Shown here: positions 24,838-33,019 of the stretch, piece by piece | Layout: each line of letters begins with the position of its first letter | How positions within the stretch are numbered: position 1 is the first letter of the stretch | Source of the DNA: CAYVAP01 sp964343195 | Lineage (GTDB): Bacteria; Bacteroidota; Bacteroidia; J057 | Assembly: GCA_964343195.1 (NCBI GenBank) | Contig: CAYFIR010000027.1 | Coordinates: 1-57,173, forward strand | Length of the DNA stretch: 57,173 nt | Direction: 5' to 3' | The notes under the pieces: generated by a model | Told to the model about the DNA's origin: nothing | The model's database searches: none | Seen by the model: the letters and a program-made list of their open reading frames with translations, nothing else | Translations under genes and position numbers: made by a program

Positions 24838-25264
24838 TTATGCTCCCGTTACCAAAGGCTATCATGGCATTCGCATTTACCTGAATCAAGGCGATCTTGA
24901 CTTTCAACTGGCGAAATTCCTCCCACTTCCAGGGGCTTATAAGGCCATTCCCGCCGATTATGACCAGGACGGCGATGTAGACCTCGCGGCTATTTCCTTC
25001 TTCCCCGACTACGAGCAAACCGACGGAGCGGAGAGCTTTGTGTTCTTTGAAAATGAAGGCGAATGGAATTTCTCAGCGTACACTTTCCCCCAGGCCAATC
25101 AGGGCCGATGGCTCACCATGACCGCCGGAGATCCCGATCAGGATGGCGACCTGGATCTGGCCCTGGGATCGCTGACTTTCGAAGTTCCCGGTGATACCGC
25201 CCGCACCAATGGCTGGGCGAGAGGTGGACTGCCCTATTTGCTGCTGGAGAATCAGTTGAAATAG
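24838..25264 (+). pseudogene. 5'-truncated FG-GAP/VCBS repeat protein gene
   Basis: The plus frame from about 24838 reads YAPVTKGYHGIRIYLNQGDL, GAYKAIPADYDQDGDVDLAA, GRWLTMTAGDPDQDGDLDLALG and ends at LLLENQLK. This is the C-terminal end of an FG-GAP/VCBS beta-propeller protein: Asp-rich loops (DYDQDGDVDL, DPDQDGDLDL) bind calcium. Family members continue several hundred residues further upstream; here the sequence instead runs into the antisense of the truncated PhoX-like gene. No start codon with a signal peptide is present. Codon use is ordinary, unlike that of the PhoX fragment. Confidence 0.75.
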
Positions 25265-25278
25265 GAGTCTGTTTTGTT

Positions 25279-25310
25279 ACCACAAAGAACCCAAAGCAGG
25301 CACGGAGGGC
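25279..25310. repeat. Degenerate ACCACAAAG-type repeat
   Basis: ACCACAAAGAACCCAAAG then CAGGCACGGAGGGC, starting 15 bases after the FG-GAP fragment stop. It is the inverse-orientation relative of the string at 12869-12911. Confidence 0.45.
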
Positions 25311-25451
25311 TCAATGTGGCTGGTTCCATTTGGGGGCGCGAACCAAGATCCTTTGCGAGCTTGCTTTGGCTCTGCTCAATACAAGTCTGCGAGGTCTTTG
25401 GAATACGCATCAAGAAAACCGAATTTTGGGATTCTGATTGACGAACCTACC

Positions 25452-27848
25452 ATGCAACAAATCATATACCGACTGTTTATCCTGCTGGCAGTGACCCTGA
25501 CCAGCCAGTTCCTTTCGGCACAAACCTCTCAGGGAACCATCCGTGGTCAGGTGCTGGACGCAATAAGCGGAGCACCCATTCCGGATGCACAGGTGCTATG
25601 CCTGATGGGCAAAAGAGACAGCCTGAAAACCATTACCAATGAAGAGGGAACTTTCCGGCTGGAAGGTATTACCGCCGGGCGTCATCGCGTGGTCGCAGAA
25701 GCTCCGGGATATGCAAGTTATTCCATCCCCGATCTCGTGGTGAGTTCTGGTAAGGAAAGGGTGCTTGACATCACCCTGAATCCGGTTATTTATGATGCGG
25801 ATGAAGTTCCGATCCAGGCCAATACCTACCGCGATATCCGACAGGTAAGCACCCGGGTGTTTACCGTGGAGGAAACCAAGCGCTACGCTGCCGCCTATTT
25901 TGACCCGGCGCGGGTCGCTACGTCCTACCCCGGCGTCACGGCGGCCAATGACCAGGCCAATCACCTCATCGTGCGGGGCAATAGCCCCAACGGCGTCGGA
26001 TGGCGCCTCGAAGGCGTTGAAATCGTCAACCCCAACCACCTCACCAACGCGGGGACTTTCTCTGACCGCATTTCGCAGTCCGGTGGAGGAACCATCATCC
26101 TGAGCACACAATTGCTGGACAATTCTACCTTCAGCGCGGGCGCCTTTGCCCCGCGTTACGGCAACGCCCTGTCTAGTGTTTTTGACATTCACCTGCGAGA
26201 AGGCAACAACGAGCAATACGAATACACCGTGCAGGCCGGACTCATCGGGGTGGACCTCGCCGCCGAAGGGCCGATCTCCAAGCAGCAGGGAAGTTCCTTC
26301 CTCGCCAATTACCGTTACTCCACCGTCGGCCTGCTGGGCGCACTGGGCATCGAATTTGGCAACGAAGAGATCACCTACCAGGATCTGAGTTTCAACCTGC
26401 ACCTGCCAGCCGGAAAAGCCGGTACTTTCACCGTCTTTGGGATGGGCGGACTCAGCATCACCCGGTATTTTGGGTCGAATGTCGATAGCCTGGAAAGTGG
26501 CAGGGACCGCTTTGACATCGACTTTTACTCCAACATGGGGGCCGCAGGAGCCACCCACCGCAAACTCCTCGGTCAGAATACCCTCTGGCAGACCACCGTG
26601 GCCTTCTCCGGCATCGAGAGTGGCCGCCGAGGAGAACTGATCACCGATACCCTCTCCGGACCCCTGACCGTGGAAAATGACGAAGTCCTGAACAGTCGTC
26701 TTTCGGCTGTCTCCCGTATTCAGACCAAGCTCGGCACCCGCTCCAACCTGGAGGCCGGACTGTACTACACCCGCTTTTTCAACCGCACTTTGAGCCAGAT
26801 CCGCGCCCTGGATCCCGACGAGCCGCTGCGCGAACTGGCCTCATTTGAAGGCAACACCGACCTGCTCCAGCCTTTCGTGGACTGGCAGTGGAAGGCTTCG
26901 CCCCAGGTCACCCTCAACGCCGGGCTACACGCCATGTACTACCTGTTCAACCAGCAGGTGTCGCTGGAGCCGCGCCTTCGCATGAACTGGCAGGTCAATG
27001 CCCAACACCGGGCAGCATTGGCCTATGGACTTCACAGTCAGCTTCAGCCCAGTAGCCTGTATTTCCTATCGGTTCCCATAGAAGGAACGGACGAATACCG
27101 TCAGCCCAATCTCGATTTGGGCTTCACCCGGGCCCATCACCTCGTAGCCAGTTATCAGTGGTCGCCACAGACCGACTGGCGAGTGGGGCTGGAGGCCTAT
27201 GGTCAGTACCTCTTTGATGTGCCCATAGCGCCTGGAGATACGCTGTTCTCTGCGCTCAATTTCTTCGAAGCCAACGTGAGCGATCAGCTCGAAGGCGATT
27301 CTCTTGTCAATCAGGGCGAAGGGCTCAACTATGGCCTGGAACTGACCGTTGAGCGATTCCTCAGCGAAGAATATTACTTCCTGCTGAGTGGCGCTTTGTA
27401 TGATTCCCGCTATCGCTCTGGCGGCGAAACCTGGCTGGAAACCCGCTACAATGGTCGCTACCAGTTGGCCGCTACCGGAGGCTACGAGCACGAGTGGGTC
27501 AGTAAAAAGGGCCAGAACAAATCCTGGGGGGCCAATCTCCGGGTGCAATACCGGGGCGGATTCCTGGCCGCGACAGTGGATCTGCCTGCCTCCGAGGCCA
27601 GCGGACGTACCGTCTATAACTATGCCGCCGGGTACAACGAGCGCCTGCCGGATTTCTTCCGCGTGGATTTCCGCGTGACGTTCAAGCGGCACCGCCCCAA
27701 CCTGACCCGCACCCTTGGCATCGACATCCAGAACCTCACCAATGCCCAAAATGTCGCCTTTTTCGCGTACGACCCCGTGGCTGGGGGTGTCATTACCCGG
27801 TATCAGCTGGGCATCATCCCGCTGCTGAGCTATCGGCTGGAGTTTTGA
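25452..27848 (+). CDS. TonB-dependent receptor with carboxypeptidase-regulatory-like N-terminus
   Basis: About 798 residues, outer membrane. Start at MQQIIYRLFILLAVTLTSQF with cleavage after LSAQ; the open frame upstream (25314) has no signal. A beta-sandwich domain follows (about 27-110: GTIRGQVLDAISGAPIPDAQ; NEEGTFRLEGITAGRHRVVA), then a plug domain with NHLIVRGNSPNGVGWRLEGVEI and NPNHL, then a beta barrel ending in ...LLSYRLEF with the C-terminal Phe needed for barrel assembly. It lacks the SusC signature and has no SusD partner, so it belongs to the general receptor class; the substrate could be a siderophore, metal chelate, vitamin or oligosaccharide. The GH2 gene begins 189 bases downstream. 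Confidence 0.92.
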   Translation: MQQIIYRLFILLAVTLTSQFLSAQTSQGTIRGQVLDAISGAPIPDAQVLCLMGKRDSLKTITNEEGTFRLEGITAGRHRVVAEAPGYASYSIPDLVVSSGKERVLDITLNPVIYDADEVPIQANTYRDIRQVSTRVFTVEETKRYAAAYFDPARVATSYPGVTAANDQANHLIVRGNSPNGVGWRLEGVEIVNPNHLTNAGTFSDRISQSGGGTIILSTQLLDNSTFSAGAFAPRYGNALSSVFDIHLREGNNEQYEYTVQAGLIGVDLAAEGPISKQQGSSFLANYRYSTVGLLGALGIEFGNEEITYQDLSFNLHLPAGKAGTFTVFGMGGLSITRYFGSNVDSLESGRDRFDIDFYSNMGAAGATHRKLLGQNTLWQTTVAFSGIESGRRGELITDTLSGPLTVENDEVLNSRLSAVSRIQTKLGTRSNLEAGLYYTRFFNRTLSQIRALDPDEPLRELASFEGNTDLLQPFVDWQWKASPQVTLNAGLHAMYYLFNQQVSLEPRLRMNWQVNAQHRAALAYGLHSQLQPSSLYFLSVPIEGTDEYRQPNLDLGFTRAHHLVASYQWSPQTDWRVGLEAYGQYLFDVPIAPGDTLFSALNFFEANVSDQLEGDSLVNQGEGLNYGLELTVERFLSEEYYFLLSGALYDSRYRSGGETWLETRYNGRYQLAATGGYEHEWVSKKGQNKSWGANLRVQYRGGFLAATVDLPASEASGRTVYNYAAGYNERLPDFFRVDFRVTFKRHRPNLTRTLGIDIQNLTNAQNVAFFAYDPVAGGVITRYQLGIIPLLSYRLEF

Positions 27849-27850
27849 TT

Positions 27851-27892
27851 GGTTTAGCAAAGCAGGCCCTCCGAGGTCTGGTTTGCCAACCG
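27851..27892 (+). terminator. Possible terminator after the TonB receptor gene
   Basis: GGTT and GCAAA on the left pair with TTTGC and AACC on the right, with one bulge, 3 bases past the stop. The loop is large and there is no T-run, so the call is weak. Confidence 0.3.
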
Positions 27893-28014
27893 TGTAGGAA
27901 ATAGGGAGCTACTTTGATAAGCAGCAGGAACTGCGCCAGGAGTTTCCTGAGATAGCAAACAGGCCCCCCAGAAAAATCGAAGGACTTAACAGCCAATCCA
28001 TAATACTCCCTATC

Positions 28015-28042
28015 TTCATAGTCCGAAATAACGGACTATGAA
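28015..28042. promoter_or_regulatory. Perfect inverted repeat covering the GH2 start codon
   Basis: TTCATAGTCCG, six bases (AAATAA), then CGGACTATGAA: an 11-bp perfect palindrome whose right arm contains the ATG at 28038. As RNA it would hide the start codon; as DNA it has the size and symmetry of a repressor operator. Confidence 0.6.
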
Positions 28043-31000
28043 CAAGCTGCTACCTTTCTTTGCGCGCTTTACAGCGCTGACTCTGCTATTGTTTGTATTG
28101 GAATTTGCCGTGTGGGCACAGCAGAATCGCTACCTGAACCACCTCTCCGACTACATCGAAAATGTAGCAGTTTTCGAAGAAGGGCAGGAGCCGCCACGAG
28201 CCTATCACATTCCAGAGTCGAGCCTTTCGCTCAATGGAGAGTGGAAGTTCTACTACAGTGAAGTGCCGGAAGGCATTCCCCAGGATTTCTTTGAAACGGG
28301 CTTTGACGACGATAGCTGGGATCAAATATCTGTACCCTCAAATTGGGAGATGCAGGGATATGGAGACAAGTTATTTCGGAATGTCTCCGCTGCATTTGAT
28401 CTGAAGAGAGCAGAAACTGCCCCGCCAGATCCCTATGCGGCTTTTCGGGGGCAGGATACTCACACAGAGTTTGCAGTAGCGCCACCTTTCGTGCCACAGG
28501 AGTACAATCCAACTGGTGCGTACCGCAAAACCTTCTCCCTGCCTGCCTCGTGGAGGAATCAGGAGGTGTTTCTACGCTTTGAGAAGGTGGCCTCGGCCTC
28601 CTTTGTTTGGGTAAATGGACAGGAAGTGGGATACAATGAGGGCGCTCAGGAACCCGCTGAATACGACATTACCGAGTACCTTCAGCCCGGTGAAAACACC
28701 ATCGCCGTTTTGGTGCTGAAGTTTAGCGATGGCTACTACCTAGAGGGGCAGGATTATTGGCGACTGGCAGGCATCATGGACGACGTTTGGGTTTTGGCTA
28801 CGCCAAAGGTGAGGCTTTTCGACTGGTACGTCTACACCGACCTGGATGAGGCCTACGAAGACGCGGAACTGCATCTGGAAGTTCGGACGAAAAGCTACAA
28901 AGGGCGCAGGGGCAACTATACCGTTCGCGCCCGTCTGGAGCATGAAGGCAGGCAAGTAGCCCAAACAACCAGCGACCCCGTTCGATTGGGGGCCAATGGC
29001 GAGGGCGTTTTTACCCTGAATGAGCACATCGAAAATCCTGACAAATGGACCGCTGCAACCCCCAACCTCTACGACCTGACCCTGGAATTGCTGGATAACC
29101 GAGGCTATGTTGTTGATCTGATTCAGACCCGGATGGGCTTCAAGGAAACCGAAATCATCGGGAATACCTTCTACCTCAACGGGGTGCCCATCAAGCTCCA
29201 CGGCATCAACTCCCACATGCAGCACCCGGAGACGGGCCACGTCATGGACGAGGCGACCATTCGCAGAGACTTCGAAATCCTCAAGCAGTTCAACTTCAAC
29301 TGCGTCCGGACTTCTCACTATCCGCCTGTCAACCGCTACCTGGAGCTCGCCGACGAATACGGCCTGTACATTGTCGACGAAACCGGCGATGAGGCCCATG
29401 CCTCAGAATACCTTTCTGACATGCCCGAGTACCTGCCCATGTACCTGGAGCGGGTCCAACAACTGGTCATTCGGGACCGCAATTACCCCAGTGTGCTGTT
29501 TTGGAGTGCGGGAAATGAAAGCGGCGAAGGCGAAAACATCACCCATGTCATCGAGGAAGGGAAAAAGCTGGACAGCACCCGTTTCTGGATGTATGGCGGC
29601 AATGCAGACCGGCATCCCGGTGAGGAAATCATTGGTCCCCGCTATCCCAGCCCAGTGGAACTGGAAGCCGTTTTTGGGATAGATACCGTGGACATGCGGC
29701 CTTCCTTTATGGACGAATACCTCTCCATCGCCGGAAATTCCGGTGGGGCCATGGACGATTACTGGCGGGTGATTTATCGGCATCCTCGGCTGATGGGAGG
29801 CGCTATCTGGGATTTTGTCAGTCCTGGCATCACCGAGCCGGTGCGCAGGCTGGGGGACAGCTCCCCTCATCGGACGCCGGTTCATGTCATGGGCAATGCC
29901 CGGTTGGTGGATGGAAAGGACGGCCAGGGACTCAACCTCAACGGCCACGATCAATGGGTGGAGGTGTATCGGACGGATAAACTCGAAGTAACGGGCAGTG
30001 AATTGTACCTGCACCTGGATGTGTATCCCCGACGTCTCAACAGCAGTTCGGGAGCCTTCATCACCAAGGGCAGCTATCAGTTCGGGCTGAAGCAGTATGG
30101 ACGCGATTCGCTGGAATTTTATCTCTACACCGACCAAAAGCAGGTGCTAAGGGTACCGCTCCCCGAAAACTGGGAAAATCACTGGCACAATTTACTGGCC
30201 GTCTACGACGGCAGCGAGATGGCAATTTACATCGACAGCGAAGTGATGGGTACGAAAGCTGCATCGGGCAACATCCAGAACTTCCCTTATCCCGTTAACA
30301 TTGGCCGAGATTTTCAGGCTCACGGGCAGGACCTGAGCGTGTATTTGGCCGATGCCATCATCGACAACGTCGGCATTTATACCCAGGCAATGACGCCTGG
30401 GGAAGCCAAAACCTCGGACGAGACGGCCCTTTGGCTCGACTTTGAGCAGGAAACCCGCGAGGGGGACTTCTTCAGTTATGGAATAGGGGCTCGCACCTAT
30501 GGAGCCATCTGGCCGGATCGCAGGGTGCAGCCTGAAATGTGGCAGATGAAGAAGTCTGTGCAGCCGCTTTCGTTCTCTCTACTGGACCTGGAAACCGGGC
30601 TATTCGAAGTGTGGAACCGGAGTAATTTTGCATCTGCTGATACCTGGAAAACCACCTGGACCCTGACCGAAGATGAGCAGGTGCTGCAATCAGGCGAACT
30701 GGAACTGGATGCTGCCCCTCAGAGCCGGGAGCGGGTTTCGATTCCCTTTTCCAAACCCGACATCGTGCCGGGCAAAGAGTACCGCCTCAACATCTCCTCA
30801 ACTCTCAGAGAGGATGAAATCTGGGCGAAGTCAGGCTTCGAAGTGAGCTGGGATCAGTTTGAACTGACCGAATGGAATGAACCGAATTTGCCCGAGCAAC
30901 CAGCGCGAGCCGATGTAGCACTGGAGGAAGTTGGAGGGGTATACCAGATTGAGGGAGAGGGATTTACCTACCTGGTTAGTAAAGCATCAGGTGAGTTGGT

Positions 31001-31865
31001 TTCCATGGAGGTGGACGGAGAGGAAATGCTGGTTTCGCCTCTACGGCTCAATGTCTGGCGCGCTCCATTCGCCAATGACATGGATAGCTGGAATGGAGGC
31101 ACTTTCAGAGCCTTGCAGTGGAAAGAGGGGTATAGCGCTGCCCTTTCCACCGAGTATTACGCCGCTGGCATTCACGATCTGGCTCATGTGCCACTTGAAG
31201 TGGAGGTGCAGCAGGTAGCAGGGGCCGTGAAGGTAAAGGTAAGAGAGCAGGCGTTGGTCAATGGCGGGAGAACGGACTACAGCGTCGGTGAACGCTATAC
31301 CAATGGCCTCATGTTGAGTGGCTTCGAAAGCCTCTACGAATATGAAATCCTCGGCGACGGAACCATCATCGTGAACCACGAAGTCAGGCCCGAAGGCCAC
31401 ATGCCGCGTATGCTCCCCCGCATCGGCGTTACCTTAATGCTCGATCAGCAGTACGATCAGGTTCAATGGTATGGGCGCGGCCCGCAGGAAAATTACCCCG
31501 ATCGCAAGACCGGCTACCGCATCGGCATATACGGATCTTCGGTCGAAGACCTGTACGAGCCCTACCTAATCCCGCAGGACCATGGCCTGCGCACCGACAA
31601 CCGCTGGGTACGCCTCACCAATACCGAAGGACAAGGGCTGGAGTTCTCCATGAACGAGGTGTTCAACTTTAGTGCTTCGCCCTATACCACTGAGAACCTG
31701 ACCCGAGCCCTATACACGTATCAGCTGCAACAGGCTGACGGAATCACTGTCAACCTGGACTACGCGACAACCGGAGTAGGAGGCTCGGCAAGGCCAGTTT
31801 ATACCCCCTACCGGGCCTTTCCACAGTTATACCAGCGAGAAATTCGCATTCGCCCGATCCGATGA
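28038..31865 (+). CDS. Glycoside hydrolase family 2 (beta-galactosidase-like) with LamG-like insertion
   Basis: 1275 residues, exported (MNKLLPFFARFTALTLLLFV). LacZ-like order: sugar-binding sandwich (about 55-230: LNGEWKFYY; ISVPSNWEMQGYG; PTGAYRKTF), immunoglobulin-like domain, catalytic barrel (about 375-600) with acid/base Glu494 in SAGNESGEGE and nucleophile Glu560 in FMDEYLS. After GGAIWDFVSPGI, a concanavalin/LamG-like module of about 180 residues (about 612-795: GQGLNLNGHDQWVEV; FITKGSYQFGL; WHNLLAVYDGSEMAIYIDSE) interrupts the usual sequence, which resumes at YGAIWPDRRVQPEMWQMKKS. The C-terminal LacZ-type domains (QWYGRGPQENYPDRKTG) are complete. Expected to remove terminal beta-galactose, though other GH2 activities are possible. 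The esterase starts 21 bases downstream, so they form an operon. A palindrome covers the start codon. Confidence 0.92.
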   Translation: MNKLLPFFARFTALTLLLFVLEFAVWAQQNRYLNHLSDYIENVAVFEEGQEPPRAYHIPESSLSLNGEWKFYYSEVPEGIPQDFFETGFDDDSWDQISVPSNWEMQGYGDKLFRNVSAAFDLKRAETAPPDPYAAFRGQDTHTEFAVAPPFVPQEYNPTGAYRKTFSLPASWRNQEVFLRFEKVASASFVWVNGQEVGYNEGAQEPAEYDITEYLQPGENTIAVLVLKFSDGYYLEGQDYWRLAGIMDDVWVLATPKVRLFDWYVYTDLDEAYEDAELHLEVRTKSYKGRRGNYTVRARLEHEGRQVAQTTSDPVRLGANGEGVFTLNEHIENPDKWTAATPNLYDLTLELLDNRGYVVDLIQTRMGFKETEIIGNTFYLNGVPIKLHGINSHMQHPETGHVMDEATIRRDFEILKQFNFNCVRTSHYPPVNRYLELADEYGLYIVDETGDEAHASEYLSDMPEYLPMYLERVQQLVIRDRNYPSVLFWSAGNESGEGENITHVIEEGKKLDSTRFWMYGGNADRHPGEEIIGPRYPSPVELEAVFGIDTVDMRPSFMDEYLSIAGNSGGAMDDYWRVIYRHPRLMGGAIWDFVSPGITEPVRRLGDSSPHRTPVHVMGNARLVDGKDGQGLNLNGHDQWVEVYRTDKLEVTGSELYLHLDVYPRRLNSSSGAFITKGSYQFGLKQYGRDSLEFYLYTDQKQVLRVPLPENWENHWHNLLAVYDGSEMAIYIDSEVMGTKAASGNIQNFPYPVNIGRDFQAHGQDLSVYLADAIIDNVGIYTQAMTPGEAKTSDETALWLDFEQETREGDFFSYGIGARTYGAIWPDRRVQPEMWQMKKSVQPLSFSLLDLETGLFEVWNRSNFASADTWKTTWTLTEDEQVLQSGELELDAAPQSRERVSIPFSKPDIVPGKEYRLNISSTLREDEIWAKSGFEVSWDQFELTEWNEPNLPEQPARADVALEEVGGVYQIEGEGFTYLVSKASGELVSMEVDGEEMLVSPLRLNVWRAPFANDMDSWNGGTFRALQWKEGYSAALSTEYYAAGIHDLAHVPLEVEVQQVAGAVKVKVREQALVNGGRTDYSVGERYTNGLMLSGFESLYEYEILGDGTIIVNHEVRPEGHMPRMLPRIGVTLMLDQQYDQVQWYGRGPQENYPDRKTGYRIGIYGSSVEDLYEPYLIPQDHGLRTDNRWVRLTNTEGQGLEFSMNEVFNFSASPYTTENLTRALYTYQLQQADGITVNLDYATTGVGGSARPVYTPYRAFPQLYQREIRIRPIR

Positions 31866-31886
31866 CGGTCTGCAAACCAAATAAAA

Positions 31887-32822
31887 ATGAAAAAGATTCT
31901 ACTGTTTGTTGCACTATTATTGCCGATGCTACAGATGGCTCAGCCCCCAGCGCCCTCCTTTGAAGACCTGGAAATCCAGTCCTCGCGGCACTGGCTGGAC
32001 ATTGATTATGTTGGCGACCGCTTTATCGGACATCGACTGGACATTCATTTGCCCGTCGAAGAAAAAGCCCAATACCCCGTGGTGATCTGCATCTATGGCA
32101 GCGCCTTCTTTTCCAATTCGTCCAAAGCTGCGACTTTCGAAACAGGAGTAGGACAGGCTTTACTGGAAGCCGGATTTGCGGTGGTGAGCATTAACCATCG
32201 CGCTAGCACAGATTCCATCTTTCCGGCTCAGATCCACGATGTGAGGGCGGCGATTCGGTTTATTCGGGCCAATGGAGCGGCATTTTCGCTGGATACTTCC
32301 TTTATTGCCATGACAGGCTGGTCCTCCGGAGGACACCTGGTTTCCATGGCCGGGACGACCAATGGCATGCCCCGCTATGAGCTGGAAGGCAAAACCATCG
32401 ACCTGGAAGGCGACCTGGGTGCTCATACCGACATGAGTAGCAGCGTTGATGCCGTGGTGGACTGGTTTGGCCCGACAGACTTTCTCATCATGGATGAATG
32501 CGGTAGTGCCATGGTACATGATGACCCCAAGTCGCCGGAATCCACGCTTGTTGGCGGCCCGATTCAGGATCATCCTTTGGCGACCAAACTGGCTGATCCG
32601 GCCACCTACGCCCATGCTGGTAGCAGCCCTTTCCTGATCTTTCACGGAGACGAGGACCCTCTCGTTCCCCACTGTCAGAGCGAACACCTGCACGAGGAAC
32701 TGCAGCAAGCCGGTGCGAACAGCCGCCTTGTAATCATTCCGGGGGGAGGCCATGGACCTCGGGTGATGATCGAACAGTATTATGCAGAGATGGTTGATTT
32801 TTTTATTGGGGTGATGAAGTGA
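31887..32822 (+). CDS. Secreted alpha/beta-hydrolase esterase (COG0657-like)
   Basis: 311 residues with a signal peptide (MKKILLFVALLLPMLQMAQ). Nucleophile elbow GWSSGG has Ser146; DEDPLVP supplies the acidic residue and GGGHGPR the His near the C-terminus, in correct order. The oxyanion strand reads CIYGSAFFSNS instead of HGGGW, a small departure from the hormone-sensitive-lipase group. It begins 21 bases after the GH2 stop on the same strand, so a shared transcript and shared substrate are likely; removal of acetyl or other ester groups from galactose-containing side chains would fit. That role is inference. Confidence 0.88.
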   Translation: MKKILLFVALLLPMLQMAQPPAPSFEDLEIQSSRHWLDIDYVGDRFIGHRLDIHLPVEEKAQYPVVICIYGSAFFSNSSKAATFETGVGQALLEAGFAVVSINHRASTDSIFPAQIHDVRAAIRFIRANGAAFSLDTSFIAMTGWSSGGHLVSMAGTTNGMPRYELEGKTIDLEGDLGAHTDMSSSVDAVVDWFGPTDFLIMDECGSAMVHDDPKSPESTLVGGPIQDHPLATKLADPATYAHAGSSPFLIFHGDEDPLVPHCQSEHLHEELQQAGANSRLVIIPGGGHGPRVMIEQYYAEMVDFFIGVMK

Positions 32823-33019
32823 AACCCTACATGAAAATCCTGAGGTAGGCCAAAGCGCATTCATGGAATATTGGCATCAGGGTTGCATCCTTTTAATTCG
32901 AGAATTCCTCATACCCACAACCTGAAAAGTAACTGAGAGTTGATTTTTTCTGGCAGCATAAATGGAGTATTGAAATCCCGCTTCCAGGAGTGATTTGGTA
33001 CAAATTAAAAACAAGCTGA

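Noticed and set aside
32823..33019. Riboswitch or promoter before maeB
   Set aside because: No known riboswitch fold and no TTFG-type -33/-7 pair could be identified; the AT-rich stretch alone is not enough.
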